Part shown: piece after piece, positions 55,071 through 64,000 of the stretch | Layout of the letters: each line of letters opens with the position of its first letter | How positions within the stretch are numbered: position 1 is the first letter of the stretch | Source of the DNA: Polytrichum commune | Lineage: Eukaryota > Streptophyta > Polytrichopsida > Polytrichales > Polytrichaceae | Length of the DNA: 64,000 nt | Direction: 5' to 3' | Assembly: GCA_950295325.1 (NCBI GenBank) | Contig: OX485805.1 | Coordinates: 13,550,501 to 13,614,500, forward strand | Notes under the pieces: model-generated | Databases searched by the model: none | Told to the model about the DNA's origin: nothing | Seen by the model: the letters and a program-made list of their open reading frames with translations, nothing else | Translations under genes and position numbers: made by a program

Positions 55071-57355
55071 GTACCAAAGTTATATATAAGAAACGTCATC
55101 CCCACACAACAATGAGCTCATAGCAAGACATCTCAACTCTGCACAAAACAAAACCTACACTGATCAACCCCTATTTACATTCTTTCTATTTACTAGTTTC
55201 TATTTGTTACTGGTTACTTGTGACTATAGTGTCTACTCTCGAAAGGGGGAAGTAGTTCTTTACTTCTATTCTTATGTCCCGTGGACATAGGTCTAGGGTG
55301 GAACGAACAGACACTTCATTCACGTCGGTCCCCTCCGGGGATCGAAGTTTCTTCTCTCTCTGGAAACGACATGCACATACCAATCCAACATTGTTGCAAA
55401 CCCTACTTGAATGAAATGTACTAGGGTGGGTGCATTTGGTAATAAGTGCCATGCATGGGCACAGATGGGATGCATGTGTGTCTTTGTACCATCTATCCAC
55501 ATGAGCTTAATGTATGTGTTGTTATTAAGTTCGTTATTCATGTTCTCCAACTTCAATTGGTTTATTTATGTTATTTTTTAATTAAAAAATGTGTTCCATT
55601 AGCAAAGTTATGATGAAGCATTTGGAAAAATAGGATTGAAAATCGGACTTCCTTGATTTAGTTATGAGTAGCAAAAGTGCACATGTGTTGATTCTTTGAT
55701 TGAATCATCTAGGTCCTCCTAAATGTGTTCACTATTGAGTCTGGAATGGTTGATAGAATTTTGAGCATATAGTTTAACCTTTTTTAACGGCATGTATAGG
55801 TGGGTTCCGTTCTTAGATCTAACCACATACCACTCAAATATAGGTGTCTGACTAAGTTAAATAACTAAATAAGGCCCATGTACCTTATGTACCCATGCAA
55901 CATGGTGCAACTCCTCCCCCTCCCCCCCTTTTCTTTAATTCCTAAAGGACAAGAGGGTATACCTCATATCAAAGATGTGCAATAAAGTATTCCTTGGTGA
56001 CCTACTTTGGAGCTGACAAACAAAAGCTACTTCTTCTCATAGTGATTTATGGATTACAATCTTTACCATTTGGATTAAGATACCTATGATCTATTATAGC
56101 ATAATCTATTGAAGTGTTTTCCTTCCAAAAATGATATTAAATATGTATATCATGAAAATTAGATGAAATGAGTTTTGATTGGTTAAAATTATGATTTCTA
56201 TCATATGAATGAAGAATGAAAACAATCATCAAGTCATAAAAAATATTTATTTCTTTTAATAATAATTTTGAAACAAAGAAATGTGGGTATTAACCCTTCA
56301 AAAGTCATTAAAAAAATGTGGGTAGTAATTTCTCACAAACCACAAAATTGGGGATCTTTGACAACACACTAGATAAATCTAGAAAACATCCTCAATCTAA
56401 AATTGCTCCAAAAACACATGCAACCCACTTTGGGTTGATTAGTCTCCTTTAGGAATTAAGTTCACTAGATTGATCTAGAGGGTTGTCAAAGAGAAATCTC
56501 ATGTAATAGATCCATGTATGGCACGGAATGATTCTATATGAAATTCATGTGTGCATGCATGGCATGATAATGGATGTAAGAGGGCATGCTTGAAAGGTCA
56601 ATACCGTATGGAAATATGAAAGGTCAATAAATAAACAATCTTACTAATTGCTAGTCTTAGTTACATGCAAAAGGTTATAATAGATATGAATCAAGTTTGA
56701 CATTATAAACTTATGTGGAGATTATGAAGGAGCAAACTATGAATTCATTGAAGCTTAATTCTTAATTAATCAAATTAAGTTATAAGTATGAAATCCCCGT
56801 GAAATATAAATAAGATTAAAATTGTTGAAAAATAATTGATGAAAGGATAATATTTTTGCATGGAATTTGTGGATGGAATGAAAATCCACCATTACAAAAA
56901 GTACCAATAAAAACTAAAAAGGGTAGAAGATGTGAAGGCTAGACATGGAAAACTAAATAAATCTAAAAATTTGATGAAAGGAGAACATTCTTACATGAAA
57001 TTTGTGGATGAAAAAAAGGTGGATAAATTAAAGATAAAAAGATAAAAAAGAAAAATCTAAAACTCCCTTCCCCAACCATGGGGTTATAGTTTTGGAAGGC
57101 AATAGGGTGGGTGGATGCGCAAATAAGTGCCATGCTTCAAATGGGGCATGGGCATGGGGCATGGGTATGGATGTATGGTCATGGCTATTGGACTTAGTGA
57201 AGTCCTTATGAGGGCCACTCCACACACAAGCCAAGGGCCATGACCATGAAATGGTGAGGCCCTTGCCTACCATCCATAGGCCGTACCATAGGTGTTCAAA
57301 AAGCCATTTTGGGTATTGATGGGCCCTCAAATATAGTGTGAAGTGAAAAGGGACC
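55071..57355. other. 3' tail of the G-poor element, then AT-rich DNA
   Basis: Around 55270-55330 there is a short hairpin (ATGTCC, CGT, GGACAT) and a GGTCCCCTCCGGGGATC fold, possibly the 3' UTR of the element. Beyond that nothing is recognised to 57355. Confidence 0.4.
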
Positions 57356-57479
57356 ATGTTGAGGGATCATTGCATATTTTATTGGTGGGAAAAGAGGGGC
57401 AACCCTATTTCACTAGTTACATATCTTCATTGTCTACCTTTTTCATTGTTTTATATTAAATTTTACATTGGTGAGAAAG

Positions 57480-58549
57480 GAAAAGAGAGCATGATGGATC
57501 AGTTGAAGAGAAGAAGCATGATTCTTGTTGCATTGGCTTTATATTGGTGTTTGCACATGATTGTACAACATGTGCTTGATGTGCAAGCATTGGCACTCAA
57601 TGGAGGATGGAAAAATGCCTTGATTTAAAGCATTTGCTTTGAGAGTACGAAGATGTGCAATCGTAGTGTGTGGGTATTCGAGAGAATTGTAGGGTTCGCC
57701 GATAGGTTATTATTGGAATCTTTCACGGAAAAATGTTCAAGCAAAAAACTCATGTATGTCATAATACATTCAAGTTTCTTTGTGAGATGTTAGGTCCGTA
57801 GTTGCAAAGGAAGAATACACATATGAGAGAGATAATTTCAATTGAGAGTAGAGTTGTAGTTTCATTACAAAGGCTTGGGACTGGACATACCTTTGTGTAT
57901 TGTAGGAGAGGTATATGGGGTGGTTGAAAATATAATTTTAGAAATAGTGAGAATTTTTTTTAGATCGGTAAGAGTTCATTTGCAAGGGACTTTTGTGCAA
58001 TTTCCAAGTTCAACTCGATTTAGGGTTCTAGCACAAGAAGTTAGGGCCTTTCATGATTAATCGATGGATTTCACATTCCAATTATTGTAGCTGTAATTGG
58101 AGGAGAAGATTATTATTGTAGAAAATCATTTATTTTGTTTTTATTATAAAATATAATCGATATAAAATGTGTATTTGGAAATTATGAATTTAGATGGGCA
58201 TGAAGTAAGCATGATTGGACATTGTTTCAACTAACAAAAGTTGGAAAATTTGCATTAAAGGTAATTTTCCACCTTATAAATAGATTGTGCATATTCAGTG
58301 TGACTATGAATTTACAACCCATTCAAATGTTGTCTAGAGGATTTGAAAGATTGTAAAGCACATTATGATTTTATTCAAAGTCTTATTTGTATGTATGTAG
58401 AACATGTTTTTGGGATTCTAAAGGGAAGATGGAGAATTATTATAAAAATGAATGATATACCATTATGGCATACAACTGATACAGTGGTTACATGTATTGT
58501 ACTACACAACATGTGTATAATTGGCAAGGATAAATTTAATATAGAATGA
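57480..58549 (+). pseudogene. PIF/Harbinger transposase, decayed
   Basis: Blocks on the plus strand in shifting frames give SLQRLGTGHT (about 57860), VGEVYGVVENIILEIVRIFF and FVQFPSSTRFRVLAQEVRAF (57905-58057), then GFHIPI and GGEDYYCRKSF near 58065-58125, and finally YVEHVFGILKGRWRIIIKMN and VVTCIVLHNMCI (58395-58520). These are the conserved parts of the DDE_Tnp_4 Harbinger transposase. Several stops and frameshifts show it is dead. Confidence 0.8.
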
Positions 58550-58559
58550 ATAACAGAAG

Positions 58560-60000
58560 TAGAGAGAAAATTAAAAAAACATGTAGGGAATGAGGGTTAA
58601 AATAATAACTGTAAGTAAAGTAAGAAATATCAGTATTACAAAAAATAGTGCAAAAAAACACAAGAGGTTGACAAAGATACTAAATTATTCTTGATAAAAT
58701 AAATTGAGAAAGATGAAGATTTATTGTTGGAGGCCAAAAAAATGTATGAAGTAATAGCTAAATCATTATGACAGGTGAGGTTTCAGAAATATTCAAATCT
58801 AGAATTTTAGCATATAAATATTGAGTAAAATATGAGTGAATGATTATAATTTTGTATTAACGTTGCCATACGAGAATCCATATTTCTTATAAATTCGTTG
58901 TAGCTTGAAAATATGCAATCCAACTAGAAGAAATGCTAATCATTTGTTTCAAAAATCCTTTCATCTTATTTTAAATATTTTTTGGGGTCTTTTGTAGTAC
59001 TTGGAAGTGAATTATGTTGTGTGGCATGAATATTGTAGTGTTCATCGTCCTCTTGAGCATTTGTTAATATTTGATGGACAACATTTGCACATAGTCCATC
59101 CCACATATCTATCTACGCATTATATTGACGTTCACATTTATCATGACTTGGAATTTATTTAAGTGCTTGTCATTTTTGAATTTTGTCAGAAGAACTTTAT
59201 AATTTTTTTTGTATGCCAACCAAATTCTTCGAAAATCATATAAATTAGAAACTATACAAACATGAAGCTTTATCCAAACATTCATCTCTGTCTACATAAA
59301 AAACCACTAGAGTATAGATTAGATAACTAATGAGTCAAGTATAATATGTTATCAACTTAATAAAAGTAACTTTTTAATACATCTAAGGTGTTGGGCCATA
59401 ACTAAGAGGTATAGAATTTGGATTTTGACGTATGACTAAACCGCTAAGCCTTCAATGGGAGGGGATGACACTTCTATGTGAGTGGCAAGCGGAGATGTGG
59501 AGAGTGGAGAGCGGATTTGAAGTAAAAATAGTAAAATTCTCATACTAAAATTAGATGTTTTGGTATAAAGATTCAAATACACTTGGAAAATTCTAGATTC
59601 TTCCAAAAATAGTAAAAAAATTATGATCTATTTCCGTGGAATGTATAGGTCCAAAAATAAATAAAGGGGCCTTGAATTTGAAATGGTTTCTTTAAATTTG
59701 GAAATTTGGAAATGCTAAAATGATATAATAGATAAGTATATGATTAAAACCGAGCATGATCTCAAGAAATAATAAATGAAAATGATTTTTTCGAAATTGG
59801 TATAATTGAAGAATGAGTCAATCAAAATACAAAGGGCGACCAATTTGCTTCGTTTTTATTCCATCACTTTTGTCTTTGTCCTATGTGTGAGTTAACTCTA
59901 GAGCTTGGACTCCAACAATTATTGTTTGTGGTCGAAGAAATTATTTTGAGCTGAATATATATGAAGACATAATTTAGACGCAAATCCAATATGAATGTAG
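58560..60000. other. AT-rich stretch, nothing recognised
   Basis: Flank of the Harbinger relic. No ORF with a domain. Confidence 0.5.
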
Positions 60001-60007
60001 AGACGCA

Positions 60008-60540
60008 TGTACACAATGGGAGAGGAGAGACATGTTTGCTGGCCTAGGATGGGAGAAGGAGATTAGAAGTCTAGGAGATCCCCATGTTCCCTTTAATCCA
60101 TTGCCGGAACATGATATAGATGTTGCAAATCGATATAGTGATGACTACGAAATGACTCAATTTTCACAGTCCACATAAGTATGGAGGTGGAGGGTGGAGG
60201 TTGAACATAAACGATATACAAAAAATGATAAGAGGCGAGCGGATGTACTGGAGAAGGACGCCAAAAGGTGCATGAATGGTGAGGCAAATGATGCGGTTGA
60301 TTTGAATGAAGACAAGTCGATCGACACGGAGGAAGAGGTCGAGGTGGTAGGCGAATCTTCTAGATCTTTGTCGTTTTGCGAGAGGATGAAAAGATTATCA
60401 CCGCATCATCGTCCATTGAAGGACCGGATGTAGGATAAAACGGTTTCCTACGTTGATTTGCTTCGACCGGGCCCACCTCCATCAAGAACAAAGGATGAAA
60501 TGAAACCCCAAGTATCTAGGAGGTTGGCAAACCGGAAGTA
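60008..60540 (+). pseudogene. Decayed coding-like block, family unknown
   Basis: One plus-strand frame reads WERRDMFAGLGWEKEIRSLG, a stop at about 60177, then an ORF from 60194 to 60433 with an acidic middle and SFCERMKRLSPHHRPLKDRM, and continues after the stop. It looks like the C-terminal part of a transposon protein. No family is assigned. Confidence 0.4.
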
Positions 60541-60578
60541 GAGTTCATAAAAAGAGAAGGCATGTTAGGTTCAACATG

Positions 60579-60946
60579 TAGTGTCGTGCACCTCTCCATG
60601 AGGAGTGCCCAAAACACCATGAGCACAAGGGGGACCCCGGAGTGACACCCAGGACTTGTGGCGCCGTTGGTGAGAGGGCCCAAGTGATCCTAGTATCGGT
60701 GAGGGCCCCGGGCGTTGGGAACGCCTCCCACCCACGGAGACTAGGAGGCACGAGTGTAAGGCCATAAGCTATGCGTAACTCATGGCGTGGTGAATCCATA
60801 ATGCTTGAGAACACTTCAATCGGAGGTGTGAGCTAGGAGTTATGGCAATTTGAGTAGGGCGTTGTCCCGGGACAGCGCCCCGGTACAATAGTGCCTGGGA
60901 GTGGTTTCCGGGACTGCCAAGGTTTGAACAGGCCTAACTTCCTCAA
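60579..60946 (-). repeat. GC-rich dispersed repeat (copy 2, inverted)
   Basis: Inverted, diverged copy of 13080-13435, sharing blocks such as CCTCCTAGTCTCCGTGGGTG and GGCGCCACAAGTC on the minus strand. The palindrome is imperfect here (GTTGTCCCGGGACAGCG). Confidence 0.8.
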
Positions 60947-61177
60947 TACTTGGCCAAATGAGGAGTCCATCGGCATCTACGTAAAGCGTAGATGAAGATG
61001 AAGTTGTTGCTTGTTAGCATCTAACATCATACAAGGAAGTCATGATGGTCTGAAACTGTTGGGGGCTTCTAGGCCCAACAGCTAAGGGAAAATGTCTACT
61101 TGACCCCAACTCTTAGTAGAGAGACAAAAGGTTTCTTGATGGTGGGGTAGGGGCCCCGCGTAGAGTCCTAGAGGCTT

Positions 61178-61760
61178 AGGGTTGGTTCACACTATGGCCA
61201 AACTTCGAGAGGAGAAGCGTTTGGACCAATGAAAATGTAGAAATGTCCAAAGTCCGTCCTCTCGGCCTTCACACTACAGACCGAAGTCCGAAGGACGTCG
61301 CCTCCAAAAGAGCCTAGGTGGCAACACTTTTAGGAAGTTATGTTTAAGAGTTCGGCCTCTCGAGCAAAGTTTGGGTCGAGCAAAATGCTCGACCCAAACT
61401 TTTGTCGAGAGGCCGAACTTTTTTTTCATTAAAATATCAATCATTGACAAGATCTTGACCATTAGATTGGAGGGGTTATTCTGAGCAAGGAATAAAGTGG
61501 GATGCTTCTTTGGGTTTGGACTTTGGGCTCGGCCTTTGGAGGCTTCACACTATGGCCGTCCAAGTTGAGAGGTTGTGGGAGTTCATGGCCAAAGGTTAGG
61601 ACTTTGGGCTTAACCTTTGGAGGCTTTTTATGCCCAGCCAAAGGCTCCACTTACTATATTTTATTGATTATTTTCAGCTCATTTCTTTGGACTCTCAACA
61701 AAGTTTGGCCACTCAATCCCACGGCCTCTCGACTTGGACGGCCATAGTGTGAACCGACCC
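61178..61760. mobile_element. Harbinger-type MITE with internal hairpin
   Basis: Left end GGGTTGGTTCACACTATGGC and right end GCCATAGTGTGAACCGACCC are inverse with one mismatch. TTA flanks both sides (61175-61177, 61761-61763), the PIF/Harbinger duplication. 583 bp. The interior contains a 33-bp hairpin (61350-61418) and several degenerate repeats of CTTTGGAGGCTT and GGCC-rich motifs. Confidence 0.85.
61350..61418. repeat. 33-bp hairpin with 3-nt loop inside the MITE
   Basis: GTTCGGCCTCTCGAGCAAAG at the left arm pairs with 61386-61418 over 33 bases with two mismatches, loop AAA. Such folds inside MITEs are known sources of small RNAs; here this is inference. Confidence 0.85.
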
Positions 61761-61763
61761 TTA

Positions 61764-62311
61764 TATGGGTGAGGTGGTGTGGCCTCACCCACCTGAGGCC
61801 GAACGGCACGGCCTCCATGGGCTTTGGCCCATTGTGAGGTCATAGTTGCCTAGTATGATTCGGGTTGTTGTAGTGTTGTTCCGGCAATGCGATGATCAAC
61901 ATAAGATTGGACTTCCATGGATGGAAGTCCACATCTAAGAATTGGTTACCGATTAAGTGGTGAGTCCCGAAAACAAAGTAAGAGGGTTGGTTCCCCTCTT
62001 ATGAACTATAAGGTCCGGGGTAGGAGGAGTTTACTATTAGCATGGCGGAATGCGAAGGATTAATACTCGTAACCTTTGCAAGAAACAAAACTTGGCAAAA
62101 TTATTAAGGGGGCTAGCAAGGGTTACGACATGTAGTGTTTAACGGTGGGAGAAATACATGACATAGTTGAATATCGTAATGCGACATTTTGAAGGGAATA
62201 AAGATAATCCATGAGATTATATTTATTATGGAAAACGATTGTGAGTACACATGAGGTCCACAAATGGCCACATCCATTAATGCACAACGTAGTACTAGGC
62301 TAGGAGGAATT
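61764..62311. other. Intergenic, nothing recognised
   Basis: No domain-bearing ORF or transposon ends seen. Confidence 0.45.
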
Positions 62312-62761
62312 CTAGGAAGTAGAATGTATCAAGAGGCCCCCCTCGAGGATGAGTTTCACCTCATTGAAGCTAAATGTCAGGGCGTGAATGAACAAGTCAA
62401 CGTCAAGATCTAAATTAAAGACCTTGACGAAGATGAAATAGAGGTGCTTACAACGTAGAAAAGAATTTCGCTTACGGCCGAACTTTGATATCATATCTTT
62501 GAAGGCCAGACAATTACACTCAGGCAGAGAACACGCTCTGAGTTGGTAAACATATTGTGTAGGTGTAGGTTTGGACTGCAACATGATCATGTAACCAAAT
62601 CTAGGGCGTGGAATTATGGTTACCTTCAAGATGGACCCGTTCATAGCTCGTGCAAAGGCAACCATCTGCATTTGTTTTGTTGATGGTGCCATGTTGGACC
62701 ATCTGGTAAGCTTGGACTGCCTAAAAACAAGGTAAAAGTCTGGATTGGGTGGAATGTTCAT
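62312..62761 (-). CDS. SWIM-type zinc finger protein fragment
   Basis: 149 codons. Residues about 85-120 read YQLRACSLPECNCLAF, then after a short basic stretch RCKHLYFIFVKVF: the C-x-C...C-x-H pattern of SWIM fingers, found in MULE transposases and in plant regulatory proteins. Nothing of a MULE catalytic domain lies next to it. It could be a small gene, one exon of a longer gene or a transposon remnant. Segments to the right on the same strand (63371-63600, PHPNLGYSRGTEIFRNIEAM) may belong to the same unit; this is not established. Confidence 0.45.
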   Translation of the reverse strand: MNIPPNPDFYLVFRQSKLTRWSNMAPSTKQMQMVAFARAMNGSILKVTIIPRPRFGYMIMLQSKPTPTQYVYQLRACSLPECNCLAFKDMISKFGRKRNSFLRCKHLYFIFVKVFNLDLDVDLFIHALTFSFNEVKLILEGGLLIHSTS

Positions 62762-63756
62762 ACCGGAGAGGTCGAGTGGAGGAGCATATGTGTTAAAGAG
62801 GCAAGTTGGAATGATGCGTTCTTTTGGGGGGACTCAAAAGCCGACATTTTCAAGTTTAAGGACCTCTAGACGAGTGGGGTTAGTGCCAAGTTTGACAGGC
62901 CACACGGACGGGATTAGAGGTCTTTTTTGGTCAGGAGAGAATTTGTTGACTCACTTGTGACGAGAGCCCTTAACACAAGGCTCAATGTCGTCTTGGCAAA
63001 AGAAGTATTTCTCAGCTTTAAACACTATATTCATTAATTTGGAACTTTTTGGGCATTTTGAGACTTTTACAAATAGAAGAACATGGATAAAATGACATAA
63101 ATATTGGAAATTATTGTAAGATGCAAATACTTTGAAGCGGGTGTTCATAGCAAGGAACTAATACATAACTCATATACACATGGGTTTAGTAAGGACAATC
63201 CAAACATTAGATCATATTGAAGGGGAAATCATGTGACACTTATATTATTACAAATAGAACATACAAAGTATGGCATGTAAAATGCATAGCATGCTAACAC
63301 CACACATTCATTGGATAGTGCGACCCAAAATCATCTTGCCTATGGCCCTAAACCCTATGCCTACTATGGCCTATCTAGCCTTGGAGATAGTATCTTTTTC
63401 TTTTGCATTGGCTTCTTTTGCTTGCATTGCTTCAATATTCCTGAAAATCTCCGTCCCGCGACTATAGCCAAGGTTGGGATGTGGGCCCTCCATTACACAT
63501 TTTGGATTCCGACGGCCGCCCGAATTATACGACGAAGCATTTGAATACGATGAAGTGGACTGTCTTGCATTTCTAGGCATCGCGTACGAATACTCCAATT
63601 CGATGGACGCACTGGACCGCATAGGTTTACGGTTGGGAGCAACCTGCAAGCATAATACCGAGAACACATGTGTTGGTTTGAGGAGGAAGACCCAAACATG
63701 TCACACGCTCCTTTTTAATGCAAAATGATTGTAATGCGTGGTTAACCATGTGTGTG

Positions 63757-63797
63757 TGTGTGTGTGTGGGGGGGGGGGGGGGGTTGGGGGGGGGGTC
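63757..63797 (+). repeat. GT microsatellite running into poly-G
   Basis: TGTG dinucleotides from about 63751 followed by two G runs interrupted by TT. Typical of a slippage-prone simple repeat; exact length is unreliable. Confidence 0.9.
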
Positions 63798-64000
63798 ACC
63801 TTGGCACGGGGGGCGTTCGCATCCGAGTTGGCGAGGAGGGGCAAGGCGTCCCGCAAAGGAATAGGAAGGGTTCCATTCTTCACAATCCGAGCGTCCATCC
63901 GCAGCCGCCGTTGAGGTGTAATATTGCCGCCGGGCTGAGAGGGGGACTCCCGGACGCATTTGCGATCTATGCCCTTGAGGGGCGACGGAGACGGAGATTG

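Overview
The window looks like nuclear DNA of a plant with a repeat-rich genome. Evidence for a plant host: an intron-containing F-box/kelch gene of plant type, a tRNA-derived SINE, a non-autonomous CACTA element, Harbinger-, hAT- and Tc1-like MITEs, and nested Ty1/copia and Ty3/gypsy elements. Only three host genes can be supported in 64 kb, which suggests a large genome. The species cannot be told from the sequence; a seedless lineage (bryophyte, lycophyte or fern) is my guess.

Layout. 0-1.6 kb: a CACTA-type element (3-bp duplication ACA) carrying a 26-bp tandem array and a SINE. 2.9-12.8 kb: the most remarkable feature, a recent Ty3/gypsy retrotransposon on the minus strand. Its first ORF encodes Gag, protease and a complete DNMT3-like cytosine-5 DNA methyltransferase. 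An in-frame UAG followed by CAA-UUA (the tobamovirus-type leaky-stop context) separates it from RT, RNase H, integrase and a C-terminal PHD finger; the second ORF has no ATG at its start. 13-14.1 kb: an older LTR of the same family next to a GC-rich repeat. 15.9-24.2 kb: the host-gene island, with an F-box/kelch gene (minus) divergent from an uncharacterised membrane-anchored protein gene (plus), then an intronless coding region for a bacterial-type SdpI/DUF1648 membrane protein (minus), a candidate horizontal transfer. 24.4-37.2 kb: AT-rich DNA with local duplications, several MITEs and a decayed transposon-like ORF. 37.5-46.8 kb: a relic Ty1/copia element into which a very young gypsy element (LTRs at constant offset, duplication TAGAT) has inserted; its single 1680-codon ORF encodes Gag, protease and integrase but has lost RT and RNase H in frame. 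48.6-64 kb: a MITE with 28-bp perfect terminal repeats, a hAT transposase tail beside a 35-bp hairpin, another DNMT-family LTR, a G-poor non-LTR-type relic with RNase H and a restriction-like endonuclease, a dead Harbinger transposase, a Harbinger-type MITE with a long hairpin, and a SWIM-finger fragment.

How parts may work together. The DNMT element could make a Gag-Pro-DNMT product and, by leaky termination, a minor RT-RH-IN-PHD extension, coupling copying, chromatin reading and DNA methylation in one mobile unit. The RT-less gypsy element must take reverse transcriptase from another element. DNMT capture by retrotransposons is known from charophytes and dinoflagellates; the leaky-stop arrangement and the PHD finger deserve independent checking.
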